Origin: Lepidurus packardi
Lineage: Eukaryota > Arthropoda > Branchiopoda > Notostraca > Triopsidae
NCBI GenBank assembly: GCA_023053545.1
Contig: JAKZAN010000012.1
Location: forward strand, 68,001-132,000
Length of the DNA stretch: 64,000 bases
Direction: 5' to 3'
Position numbers and translations under genes: made by a program. The notes beneath the pieces are model-generated. The model ran no database searches. It saw only the letters and a program-made list of their open reading frames with translations, and was not told where the DNA came from. Positions 1 through 8,639 of this stretch are shown in pieces (position 1 is the first letter of the stretch; each line of letters starts with the position of its first letter).

Positions 1-137
1 GAACGCACTTTAACGGCTCAGAAAGAAAAGTCTACAATTTCAGTGTATAAAAGAGTACTTGGTTGCAGAAGTCTTGGAATTGGCTGGCAATGCTGCCCGC
101 GACAAAAAAAAATATTTCCGTCTGAGAAGACGAAAAA
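1..137. repeat. 3' end of a truncated array unit
   Basis: This is the tail of a unit whose body lies outside the window. It matches the last 137 bases before every other 5S gene. It holds a TATAAAAG string (46-53), the H2A-derived relic (53-111) and a small hairpin plus T-run (on the minus strand) behind the 5S gene. Whether the unit was long or short cannot be told, because both types share their last 680 bp. Confidence 0.9.
53..111 (+). pseudogene. 59-bp relic of H2A coding sequence
   Basis: Bases 53-111 match H2A codons for residues E56 to K75 (numbered without Met), the end of the long alpha-2 helix including acidic-patch residues E56, E61 and E64. I count two mismatches, at 63 (c to t) and near 105 (c to a). 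The second turns the Asn-Lys-Lys codons into a run of nine A. The relic lies 27-85 bases beyond the 3' end of the 5S gene, in opposite orientation to it. It recurs at the same offset before all 23 5S genes (5S start minus 85 to minus 27). Read on the 5S strand the A-run becomes T9, which could act as a back-up Pol III terminator; that role is inference. Confidence 0.85.
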
Positions 138-255
138 GCCAACAGCACCCGGTGTTCCCAGGCGGTCACCCATCCAAGTACTGACCGGGCCCGACGCAGC
201 TTGACTTCCAGGAGCTGACGAGTCTGGGTACATTCTGCGTGGTATGGCCGTTGGC
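138..255 (-). rRNA. 5S rRNA: 5S ribosomal RNA (reference copy)
   Basis: Read on the minus strand this 118-nt gene starts GCCAACGGCCATACCACGC and ends GGGTGCTGTTGGC, followed by TTTTT (133-137), the Pol III terminator. The ends pair over nine bases as helix I. The internal promoter is present: box A around RNA positions 50-66 (AAGTCAAGCTGCGTCGGG) and box C at 76-92 (TACTTGGATGGGTGACC). These match animal 5S RNA closely. The product is a structural RNA of the large ribosomal subunit. A 5-bp hairpin (CGTCT-TCTC-AGACG) and a second T-run lie just downstream. An imperfect dyad sits at the transcription start (251-278). The mature transcript probably includes one or two extra U. Confidence 0.97.
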
Positions 256-278
256 ATCTAATGTAGATCATTAGCCAA
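251..278. promoter_or_regulatory. Dyad at the 5S transcription start
   Basis: CTAATG (258-263) and CATTAG (269-274) form a perfect inverted repeat around TAGAT. The flanks TTGGC (251-255, inside the 5S gene) and GCCAA (274-278) extend it imperfectly. The dyad overlaps the 5S start and recurs in every unit. No TATA-like -25 element of the Drosophila 5S type is clear here, so the dyad may be part of the upstream promoter; this is inference. Confidence 0.5.
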
Positions 279-323
279 CTAAGAATCGCACTTGGTGTTG
301 CGGTTATGCCTGAGCTGAGACGC

Positions 324-527
324 GGTGCGTTATCTCACCTACCGCGAGATAAGCACCTACCGCGGTAATGCGAGGAATGTTCCAAAGCAAAGTGAAAAGT
401 ACAGCCTGAAATCCTCAGATTCTAGTAGTTTACTTGTAGCACCTACAATGACATCTTGGTATACGCATTACTAACGCGTTCTGTTTTGGGCAAACAGTCC
501 CCATTAAGCCCTGACTCTTCAGGGGCT
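324..527. other. Hairpin-rich segment upstream of 5S
   Basis: Several strong inverted repeats follow one another: 324-336 with 346-357 (12 pairs with one bulge, GGTGC-TTATCTC), the perfect palindrome TACCGCGGTA (358-367), 434-448 (TTGTAG-CAC-CTACAA), 481-497 (CTGTTT-TGGGC-AAACAG) and 507-527 (AGCCCTGA-CTCT-TCAGGGGCT). The 11-base string CACCTACCGCG occurs twice (336-346, 354-364). The segment is kept in both unit types and ends where they diverge. A structured non-coding RNA or a chromatin element is possible. I recognise no known RNA family. Confidence 0.5.
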
Positions 528-671
528 GGACATAAGTAAAGCAAGTAGTTTGAACTTTCATCAAGAAATTGGTTGGCCCTGAAAAGGGCCGTTGGGTTTT
601 TCTTCCAGGCGAAAGCTCTTACTTGGAGCTAGTGTACAGCCTGAAATCCTCAGATTCTAGTAGTTTACTTG
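399..671. repeat. 38-bp direct repeat flanking H2B tail
   Basis: Bases 399-436 and 634-671 are identical (GTACAGCCTGAAATCC... through TTACTTG), 235 bp apart. The first copy is in all units and the second only in short units. The second is joined to the H2B tail through the shared tetranucleotide GTAC. This indicates that the short unit was built by joining at microhomology. Confidence 0.85.
529..637 (-). pseudogene. H2B 3' remnant with orphan stem-loop
   Basis: On the minus strand this holds H2B codons Y-T-S-S-K and the stop (619-636), the 3' UTR, the histone stem-loop (575-590, GGCCCTTTTCAGGGCC on the minus strand) and the downstream GATGAAAGTTC element. The rest of H2B is missing. It recurs in all 12 short units with the stem-loop at unit start +437 to +452 (1936-1951, 24956-24971, 31834-31849, 37572-37587, 38933-38948, 44671-44686, 51996-52011, 53357-53372, 54718-54733, 56079-56094, 61817-61832). 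If transcribed, it could be cut by the histone 3' processing machinery. Confidence 0.9.
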
Positions 672-818
672 CTTTTTTTTTATAAATGAGTGTGGACTAA
701 AAATGATGTGATGAGCTAATAAACTTTCTTTTAGTTAGTTTGGGGTGACTGGTTATAAAGACGAACTACTGTTGTCAACTATATTCAACAACACCCTAGG
801 GTGTGTTTCCACGGCCAA
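672..818. other. Short-unit-specific segment of unknown origin
   Basis: This roughly 147-bp AT-rich stretch begins with a T9 run and occurs in no long unit. It contains the perfect 14-bp palindrome ACACCCTAGGGTGT (791-804). No open reading frame, RNA gene or transposon end is recognisable. Confidence 0.7.
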
Positions 819-1039
819 CTCAGCACCGGGGTCGGGCTTAGTCAGCTCGCGTCCCAATTGGCATAAATACTACTACATGGAACTTTTCTAAGTCTTACAG
901 TGCAAAATCTTACATGTCGATAAACCTGGCTATTATTTATTCCACCCTCGCAATACAAACAGTAGGAAAATAAATCGACGAGAAAACGAGCAAAAGATCT
1001 CTTGCGTTATGATTCATGGACAACAGCACAATGTTTGAA

Positions 1040-1092
1040 ACTTGGATGGGTGACCAGTTTCCGATCTCGATGGGTGACTAGTTTCCGATCTC
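1040..1092 (+). repeat. Duplicated 5S box C fragment (antisense)
   Basis: Bases 1040-1055 (ACTTGGATGGGTGACC) are identical to 16 nt of the 5S internal promoter around box C, but in the opposite orientation to the 5S genes. A 24-bp period starting GATGGGTGAC follows twice (1045-1068, 1069-1092; the second has T for C after GTGAC). The pair recurs in all units, 407-459 bp before the next 5S gene. It may be a 5S pseudogene relic, or could bind TFIIIA. Confidence 0.75.
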
Positions 1093-1498
1093 GATGTACC
1101 GGCCAAGGATCCAGTGTTAGAAGGCTGTAAAATGACAGCAGATGTTTTCTTTCGTAGACTGTATTTCGAGCTTGCTTTTCAGATACCTTCTCAGAATCAT
1201 GTCCAGAAAAAGCAGCATTGTTTTGCACTTTCCAGTGCGCATCCTGTAAGTGGAACACGATCCGTGCAGTTGCACAGGCAGGACTCAGTGTATAATATAT
1301 AGACTGAGTGCAAACAATATTGCACCAATACAGCAACATTGCACCAATATTTTAGCAAGTGGAACGCACTTTAACGGCTCAGAAAGAAAAGTCTACAATT
1401 TCAGTGTATAAAAGAGTACTTGGTTGCAGAAGTCTTGGAATTGGCTGGCAATGCTGCCCGCGACAAAAAAAAATATTTCCGTCTGAGAAGACGAAAAA

Positions 1499-1616
1499 GC
1501 CAACAGCACCCGGTGTTCCCAGGCGGTCACCCATCCAAGTACTGACCGAGCCCGACGCAGCTTGACTTCCAGGAGCTGACGAGTCTGGGTACATTCTGCG
1601 TGGTATGGCCGTTGGC
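1499..1616 (-). rRNA. 5S rRNA: 5S ribosomal RNA, C68U variant
   Basis: This copy is identical to the reference 5S gene except for g to a at 1549, which is C68U in the RNA. By folding, C68 pairs with G107 in the arm that starts CCCGGT (67-72), so the change gives a U-G wobble and should be tolerated. It is the only 5S copy in the window in which I noticed a change. Confidence 0.95.
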
Positions 1617-2859
1617 ATCTAATGTAGATCATTAGCCAACTAAGAATCGCACTTGGTGTTGCGGTTATGCCTGAGCTGAGACGCGGTGCGTTATCTCACC
1701 TACCGCGAGATAAGCACCTACCGCGGTAATGCGAGGAATGTTCCAAAGCAAAGTGAAAAGTACAGCCTGAAATCCTCAGATTCTAGTAGTTTACTTGTAG
1801 CACCTACAATGACATCTTGGTATACGCATTACTAACGCGTTCTGTTTTGGGCAAACAGTCCCCATTAAGCCCTGACTCTTCAGGGGCTGGACATAAGTAA
1901 AGCAAGTAGTTTGAACTTTCATCAAGAAATTGGTTGGCCCTGAAAAGGGCCGTTGGGTTTTTCTTCCAGGCGAAAGCTCTTACTTGGAGCTAGTGTACAG
2001 CCTGAAATCCTCAGATTCTAGTAGTTTACTTGCTTTTTTTTTATAAATGAGTGTGGACTAAAAATGATGTGATGAGCTAATAAACTTTCTTTTAGTTAGT
2101 TTGGGGTGACTGGTTATAAAGACGAACTACTGTTGTCAACTATATTCAACAACACCCTAGGGTGTGTTTCCACGGCCAACTCAGCACCGGGGTCGGGCTT
2201 AGTCAGCTCGCGTCCCAATTGGCATAAATACTACTACATGGAACTTTTCTAAGTCTTACAGTGCAAAATCTTACATGTCGATAAACCTGGCTATTATTTA
2301 TTCCACCCTCGCAATACAAACAGTAGGAAAATAAATCGACGAGAAAACGAGCAAAAGATCTCTTGCATTATGATTCATGGACAACAGCACAATGTTTGAA
2401 ACTTGGATGGGTGACCAGTTTCCGATCTCGATGGGTGACTAGTTTCCGATCTCGATGTACCGGCCAAGGATCCAGTGTTAGAAGGCTGTAAAATGACAGC
2501 AGATGTTTTCTTTCGTAGACTGTATTTCGAGCTTGCTTTTCAGATACCTTCTCAGAATCATGTCCAGAAAAAGCAGCATTGTTTTGCACTTTCCAGTGCG
2601 CATCCTGTAAGTGGAACACGATCCGTGCAGTTGCACAGGCAGGACTCAGTGTATAATATATAGACTGAGTGCAAACAATATTGCACCAATACAGCAACAT
2701 TGCACCAATATTTTAGCAAGTGGAACGCACTTTAACGGCTCAGAAAGAAAAGTCTACAATTTCAGTGTATAAAAGAGTACTTGGTTGCAGAAGTCTTGGA
2801 ATTGGCTGGCAATGCTGCCCGCGACAAAAAAAAATATTTCCGTCTGAGAAGACGAAAAA
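1499..2859. repeat. Short unit S2 (1,361 bp)
   Basis: Same layout as S1. It carries the variant 5S gene and otherwise the majority base at the marker sites. It is followed directly by the first long unit. Confidence 0.93.
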
Positions 2860-2977
2860 GCCAACAGCACCCGGTGTTCCCAGGCGGTCACCCATCCAAG
2901 TACTGACCGGGCCCGACGCAGCTTGACTTCCAGGAGCTGACGAGTCTGGGTACATTCTGCGTGGTATGGCCGTTGGC
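2860..2977 (-). rRNA. 5S rRNA: 5S ribosomal RNA
   Basis: Identical to the reference 5S gene by eye. It is the 5S gene of the first long unit, 679 bp beyond the 3' end of H2B and on the same strand. Confidence 0.96.
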
Positions 2978-3612
2978 ATCTAATGTAGATCATTAGCCAA
3001 CTAAGAATCGCACTTGGTGTTGCGGTTATGCCTGAGCTGAGACGCGGTGCGTTATCTCACCTACCGCGAGATAAGCACCTACCGCGGTAATGCGAGGAAT
3101 GTTCCAAAGCAAAGTGAAAAGTACAGCCTGAAATCCTCAGATTCTAGTAGTTTACTTGTAGCACCTACAATGACATCTTGGTATACGCATTACTAACGCG
3201 TTCTGTTTTGGGCAAACAGTCCCCATTAAGCCCTGACTCTTCAGGGGCTGAGCATTTTCAAAGATAGACGCGTGTTCAATATCGATTTTTCCCTTGTAGA
3301 TGATCGACTATCATTTGCAACTGTTCAAAAATCTACGCCTTGAAGGAACACGATCACGAATGGATGACACAGGCCGAAGGAATGCTATGAGTCCCGGCCT
3401 GACCCGCTCTTCGGCCTAACCCGTCCACCAACAACGCTTTTCGGGTTCTCAGACATGACGACACTCGGGAGTAAAGTAGCGTACGGAATAGTCAAATGTG
3501 TGTGTATTCAAAATCTCTCCAGTGTCGATATTTAAAACAGCAACCTTAAAATTATCTGTTCGGAAAGACATAAGTAAAGCAAGTAGTTTGAACTTTCATC
3601 AAGAAATTGGTT
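2978..3612. other. Spacer between 5S and H2B
   Basis: Bases 2978-3250 are the hairpin-rich 5S upstream region shared with short units. Bases 3251-3570 occur only in long units. They hold an inverted repeat AGGCCGAAG...CTTCGGCCT (about 3388-3420) and a 40-codon open frame (3449-3571, minus). No established gene is visible. Confidence 0.7.
3449..3571 (-). CDS. 40-aa small ORF of unknown function
   Basis: An open frame starts at ATG (3571) and ends at TGA (3449), on the H2B strand and 42-164 nt past the H2B stem-loop. The peptide has a protein-like stretch, VAVLNIDTGEI, followed by a Phe/Tyr-rich part (HTFDYSVRYFTPECRHV). I do not recognise a family. It recurs unchanged in every long unit at H2B start minus 208 to minus 86, and on the plus strand at 48286-48408 in the inverted block. 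Since the whole array is homogenised, its conservation is not evidence for coding. It may be a fossil of an inserted gene or chance. Confidence 0.25.
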   Translation of the reverse strand: MSFRTDNFKVAVLNIDTGEILNTHTFDYSVRYFTPECRHV

Positions 3613-3628
3613 GGCCCTGAAAAGGGCC
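3613..3628 (-). terminator. Histone 3' stem-loop of H2B
   Basis: On the minus strand: GGCCCT-TTTC-AGGGCC, preceded by CCAAC and followed by CAACC. This is the signal bound by SLBP. The downstream GATGAAAGTTC, about 15 nt further, fits a U7 snRNA histone downstream element. It lies 29-44 nt past the H2B stop. Confidence 0.95.
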
Positions 3629-3656
3629 GTTGGGTTTTTCTTCCAGGCGAAAGCTC

Positions 3657-4028
3657 TTACTTGGAGCTAGTGTACTTGGTGACGGCTTTAGTGCCTTCAC
3701 TGACGGCATGCTTAGCCAACTCACCGGGCAGTAGCAGACGAACGGCCGTCTGGATTTCCCGACTGGTTATGGTCGAGCGTTTGTTGTAGTGGGCCAAACG
3801 GGAAGCTTCGGCCGCAATGCGCTCAAAAATGTCATTGACAAAGCTGTTCATGATACTCATGGCTTTGCTGGAAACGCCGGTGTCAGGGTGAACTTGTTTG
3901 AGCACTTTGTAAATGTAGATAGCATAGCTCTCCTTCCTGCGGCGCTTCTTCTTCTTGTCGGTCTTGGAAATGTTCTTCTGGGCCTTGCCCGCCTTCTTGG
4001 CTGCTTTACCGCTTGTCTTGGGAGGCAT
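3657..4028 (-). CDS. H2B: Histone H2B
   Basis: This 123-aa core histone pairs with H2A; two such dimers flank the H3-H4 tetramer in the nucleosome. The basic tail ([19 protein letters not shown], then KKKKRRR at 25-31) is followed by the histone fold from about residue 35 ([37 protein letters not shown]) and the C-terminal helix ending AVTKYTSSK. Length and sequence are those of arthropod H2B. The ATG lies 40 nt past a TATATA box (4068-4073), giving a very short leader. It is divergent with H2A across 234 bp and ends in the stem-loop at 3613-3628. Expression is expected to be tied to S phase. Intronless. Confidence 0.98.
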   Translation of the reverse strand: MPPKTSGKAAKKAGKAQKNISKTDKKKKRRRKESYAIYIYKVLKQVHPDTGVSSKAMSIMNSFVNDIFERIAAEASRLAHYNKRSTITSREIQTAVRLLLPGELAKHAVSEGTKAVTKYTSSK

Positions 4029-4262
4029 TGTGCACCACTGTTCGAGTCACAAATTCACCGACCCCAATATATACTTCCCTGCAGCTCAGCCTGGTACACG
4101 GCAAGGAACTGCGCGACCGCTGATTGGGTGGAAGGGGGCCCAGCCGAAGTCCTGCCGGAGACCGGTGAGTCGCCTATAAAGCGTGGGTACTATGGAAAAC
4201 ATGACACTAGAAGACTTGGGCGAGCGAAACCCGTTCCCCCATTCTATTTCAATTTTTCAACC
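4029..4262. promoter_or_regulatory. Divergent H2B/H2A promoter
   Basis: This 234-bp stretch drives both genes. Toward H2B: TATATA (4068-4073) and CCAAT (minus, 4123-4127). Toward H2A: TATAAAG (4175-4181), 82 nt before the ATG. In all other intact long units the H2A box reads TATGAAG. The H2A start context is TTCAACCATG and the H2B context TGCACAATG. Confidence 0.85.
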
Positions 4263-4637
4263 ATGTCTGGTCGCGGCAAAGGAGGCAAAGTTAAGGGCAA
4301 GTCCAAGTCGCGCTCCAACCGTGCCGGGCTTCAGTTCCCCGTCGGTCGCATCCATCGTTTGCTTCGCAAAGGCAATTATGCCGAGCGTGTCGGAGCTGGC
4401 GCACCCGTGTATTTGGCTGCTGTTATGGAGTACTTGGCTGCAGAAGTCTTGGAATTGGCTGGCAATGCTGCCCGCGACAACAAAAAGTCTCGTATTATTC
4501 CCCGTCACTTGCAGTTGGCCATCCGCAACGACGAAGAGTTAAACAAGCTCTTGTCCGGCGTTACCATTGCCCAAGGCGGAGTGCTCCCCAACATCCAAGC
4601 GGTGCTGCTGCCTAAGAAAACTGAAAAGAAAGCCTAA
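4263..4637 (+). CDS. H2A: Histone H2A
   Basis: This 124-aa replication-dependent H2A binds H2B and forms the acidic patch of the nucleosome. The tail [21 protein letters not shown] is followed by the conserved H2A block [19 protein letters not shown], the L1 loop (KGNYAERVG), alpha-2 ([20 protein letters not shown]) and the docking region ending [11 protein letters not shown]. There is no SQ motif, so this is not H2A.X or the insect H2Av type. The start chosen is the universal MSGRGKGG; a longer in-frame opening upstream runs through the promoter and antisense to H2B and is not coding. Stem-loop at 4659-4674. Confidence 0.98.
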   Translation: MSGRGKGGKVKGKSKSRSNRAGLQFPVGRIHRLLRKGNYAERVGAGAPVYLAAVMEYLAAEVLELAGNAARDNKKSRIIPRHLQLAIRNDEELNKLLSGVTIAQGGVLPNIQAVLLPKKTEKKA

Positions 4638-5331
4638 AAAGTTTCTTCTTTCCCCAACGGCCCTTTTCAGGGCCACCATCTAACTTCCGAAAGTTATTGC
4701 CGGTTTGGCTCCTACTCTTTGCGCTTATTATTGACTCTTTGCGACTTATTATTCGAATTTGACTCTTTGCGCTTATTATTCGAATCGAATTCGTGTTACA
4801 TAAAATGAAAAAGAAGCAATTTCTCACACACCCTAAATAAGTACGCTTGTTTGTTGCGGTAATGCCTTGGCAAGCCGCTACGAGTCCCTAAGCAGAGTGT
4901 ACTGCCTTCGAGTTCCGGCCTGAACCGTCAGGTAAACGGCGCTGTATAGCTTTTCTGGTTATCAGACAAGATAAAAGAAAACACGGAATAGCATAGAGTA
5001 GGAAGGAAGCCCGGCAGTAGCATACGAGTAAAGAGAGAAGCATACAAGAATAGAGTAGCACACGCAGGAGTTAAATACTTTACATGAAACAATTCCTCAA
5101 CTGAATTGACTTTTAAAAACGACGAACCTCACAAAGACTACCAAAGAAAAAGCCCTTTTCTCCCCCTGATAACTACTATCGCAAACGCGGAGAAAAACGA
5201 ATGAAAATGTATCCAGCAGTATGACTCGTTCGCGCCTGCTTGGGTGGTTTTCGATTTTGGACGCTACAGAAGCGTTTGCTTCTCCTATCAATAAACGCTG
5301 TCGTGGTTTTTAACTTTACAAAAGACGTGTT
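4638..5331. other. Convergent H2A/H3 spacer
   Basis: After the H2A stem-loop come three imperfect copies of an ACTCTTTGCG(A)CTTATTATT motif (about 4713-4792) ending in the palindrome TTCGAATCGAATTCG. A segment around 4880-4975 resembles the H2B-5S spacer (CCGGCCTGA, GCTTTT.GGTT.TCAGACA). Purine-rich sequence (4968-5060) follows. No gene is visible. Confidence 0.7.
4659..4674 (+). terminator. Histone 3' stem-loop of H2A
   Basis: GGCCCT-TTTC-AGGGCC lies 22 nt past the stop, preceded by CCCCAAC. CTTCCGAAAGTTATT downstream fits a U7 binding element. Confidence 0.95.
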
Positions 5332-5347
5332 GGCCCTGAAAAGGGCC
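5332..5347 (-). terminator. Histone 3' stem-loop of H3
   Basis: On the minus strand the same 16-nt stem-loop, preceded by CCAAC and followed by AACACG, with TGTAAAGTTA further on. Between the H3 stop and this stem-loop lies AATAAA (minus, 5353-5358), a canonical poly(A) hexamer, in every H3 copy. Confidence 0.95.
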
Positions 5348-5376
5348 GTTGGTTTATTGGCAAAAGTGCAACTTGC

Positions 5377-6331
<955 letters not shown>

Positions 6332-7236
6332 AATTGGGTTTGTTTTTGCCGTCTGACCCACCCCAACGGCCCTTTTCAGGGCCAACAATTGCGTCCCGAA
6401 AGCTTACAACTCAAAAGATATGGCTATTCATTAGAACATACTATTTCTGACCGTTTGTTATAAATCAGTGGAATTTATAACCGCCACCTAACCCCGAAAG
6501 CTGAGACTCTTAGCGTTGCTGCCCTTTTGTCCCATAAGCCGTCTGTTCGGTGCAGGCTCAGCACCGGGGTCGGGCTTAGTCAGCTCGCGTCCCAATTGGC
6601 ATAAATACTACTACATGGAACTTTTCTAAGTCTTACAGTGCAAAATCTTACATGTCGATAAACCTGGCTATTATTTATTCCACCCTCGCAATACAAACAG
6701 TAGGAAAATAAATCGACGAGAAAACGAGCAAAAGATCTCTTGCATTATGATTCATGGACAACAGCACAATGTTTGAAACTTGGATGGGTGACCAGTTTCC
6801 GATCTCGATGGGTGACTAGTTTCCGATCTCGATGTACCGGCCAAGGATCCAGTGTTAGAAGGCTGTAAAATGACAGCAGATGTTTTCTTTCGTAGACTGT
6901 ATTTCGAGCTTGCTTTTCAGATACCTTCTCAGAATCATGTCCAGAAAAAGCAGCATTGTTTTGCACTTTCCAGTGCGCATCCTGTAAGTGGAACACGATC
7001 CGTGCAGTTGCACAGGCAGGACTCAGTGTATAATATATAGACTGAGTGCAAACAATATTGCACCAATACAGCAACATTGCACCAATATTTTAGCAAGTGG
7101 AACGCACTTTAACGGCTCAGAAAGAAAAGTCTACAATTTCAGTGTATAAAAGAGTACTTGGTTGCAGAAGTCTTGGAATTGGCTGGCAATGCTGCCCGCG
7201 ACAAAAAAAAATATTTCCGTCTGAGAAGACGAAAAA
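6332..7236. other. Spacer between H4 and the next 5S
   Basis: Bases 6384-6556 are long-unit specific. Bases 6557-7236 are shared with the short unit and carry the antisense box C duplication (6785-6837), the strings ATTGCACCAATA twice, and the H2A relic (7152-7210). No gene is visible. Confidence 0.7.
6368..6383 (+). terminator. Histone 3' stem-loop of H4
   Basis: GGCCCT-TTTC-AGGGCC lies 37 nt past the H4 stop, preceded by CCCCAAC; TCCCGAAAGCTTA downstream fits a U7 binding element. Confidence 0.95.
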
Positions 7237-7354
7237 GCCAACAGCACCCGGTGTTCCCAGGCGGTCACCCATCCAAGTACTGACCGGGCCCGACGCAGCT
7301 TGACTTCCAGGAGCTGACGAGTCTGGGTACATTCTGCGTGGTATGGCCGTTGGC
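7237..7354 (-). rRNA. 5S rRNA: 5S ribosomal RNA
   Basis: Reference sequence by eye; T5 terminator at 7232-7236. Confidence 0.96.
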
Positions 7355-8033
7355 ATCTAATGTAGATCATTAGCCAACTAAGAATCGCACTTGGTGTTGC
7401 GGTTATGCCTGAGCTGAGACGCGGTGCGTTATCTCACCTACCGCGAGATAAGCACCTACCGCGGTAATGCGAGGAATGTTCCAAAGCAAAGTGAAAAGTA
7501 CAGCCTGAAATCCTCAGATTCTAGTAGTTTACTTGTAGCACCTACAATGACATCTTGGTATACGCATTACTAACGCGTTCTGTTTTGGGCAAACAGTCCC
7601 CATTAAGCCCTGACTCTTCAGGGGCTGAGCATTTTCAAAGATAGACGCGTGTTCAATATCGATTTTTCCCTTGTAGATGATCGACTATCATTTGCAACTG
7701 TTCAAAAATCTACGCCTTGAAGGAACACGATCACGAATGGATGACACAGGCCGAAGGAATGCTATGAGTCCCGGCCTGACCCGCTCTTCGGCCTAACCCG
7801 TCCACCAACAACGCTTTTCGGGTTCTCAGACATGACGACACTCGGGAGTAAAGTAGCGTACGGAATAGTCAAATGTGTGTGTATTCAAAATCTCTCCAGT
7901 GTCGATATTTAAAACAGCAACCTTAAAATTATCTGTTCGGAAAGACATAAGTAAAGCAAGTAGTTTGAACTTTCATCAAGAAATTGGTTGGCCCTGAAAA
8001 GGGCCGTTGGGTTTTTCTTCCAGGCGAAAGCTC

Positions 8034-8405
8034 TTACTTGGAGCTAGTGTACTTGGTGACGGCTTTAGTGCCTTCACTGACGGCATGCTTAGCCAACTCA
8101 CCGGGCAGTAGCAGACGAACGGCCGTCTGGATTTCCCGACTGGTTATGGTCGAGCGTTTGTTGTAGTGGGCCAAACGGGAAGCTTCGGCCGCAATGCGCT
8201 CAAAAATGTCATTGACAAAGCTGTTCATGATACTCATGGCTTTGCTGGAAACGCCGGTGTCAGGGTGAACTTGTTTGAGCACTTTGTAAATGTAGATAGC
8301 ATAGCTCTCCTTCCTGCGGCGCTTCTTCTTCTTGTCGGTCTTGGAAATGTTCTTCTGGGCCTTGCCCGCCTTCTTGGCTGCTTTACCGCTTGTCTTGGGA
8401 GGCAT
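8034..8405 (-). CDS. H2B: Histone H2B
   Basis: Same 123-aa protein as the L1 copy. Stem-loop at 7990-8005. Confidence 0.98.
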   Translation of the reverse strand: MPPKTSGKAAKKAGKAQKNISKTDKKKKRRRKESYAIYIYKVLKQVHPDTGVSSKAMSIMNSFVNDIFERIAAEASRLAHYNKRSTITSREIQTAVRLLLPGELAKHAVSEGTKAVTKYTSSK

Positions 8406-8639
8406 TGTGCACCACTGTTCGAGTCACAAATTCACCGACCCCAATATATACTTCCCTGCAGCTCAGCCTGGTACACGGCAAGGAACTGCGCGACCGCTGA
8501 TTGGGTGGAAGGGGGCCCAGCCGAGGTCCTGCCGGAGACCGGTGAGTCGCCTATGAAGCGTGGGTACTATGGAAAACATGACACTAGAAGACTTGGGCGA
8601 GCGAAACCCGTTCCCCCATTCTATTTCAATTTTTCAACC

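Larger units (their letters stand above)
138..1498. repeat. Short unit S1 (1,361 bp, 5S only)
   Basis: This is the reference short unit. Bases 138-528 and 819-1498 are shared with the long unit. Bases 529-637 are the H2B 3' tail. Bases 634-671 are a second copy of the segment at 399-436. Bases 672-818 occur only in short units. There is no protein-coding gene. Single-base marks: g at 1006 where other units have a. Confidence 0.95.

Noticed and set aside
45..111. TATAAAAG followed by an H2A-like frame as a small gene
   Set aside because: The frame has no start codon, covers only 20 H2A residues and runs into 5S sequence; better read as a relic.
324..527. Spliced leader RNA or spliceosomal snRNA upstream of 5S
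   Set aside because: GGTAGGT strings on the minus strand recall a splice donor, but no Sm site or snRNA motif was found at a fitting distance.
672..818. Short-unit-specific segment as a transposon remnant
   Set aside because: No terminal repeats, target duplication or coding trace; left as unknown.
1007..1339. 110-codon minus-strand frame in the spacer upstream of 5S
   Set aside because: It includes the duplicated box C relic read in reverse and repeated VTHRDRKL; no recognisable domain and maintained only by array homogenisation.
1359..1632. Frames of 68-79 codons across the 5S gene on both strands
   Set aside because: They overlap the 5S rRNA and H2A relic and have no protein features.
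3789..4637. Open frame of 282 codons ending with H2A
   Set aside because: The first 158 codons run antisense to H2B and through the promoter; the real product starts at MSGRGKGG (4263).
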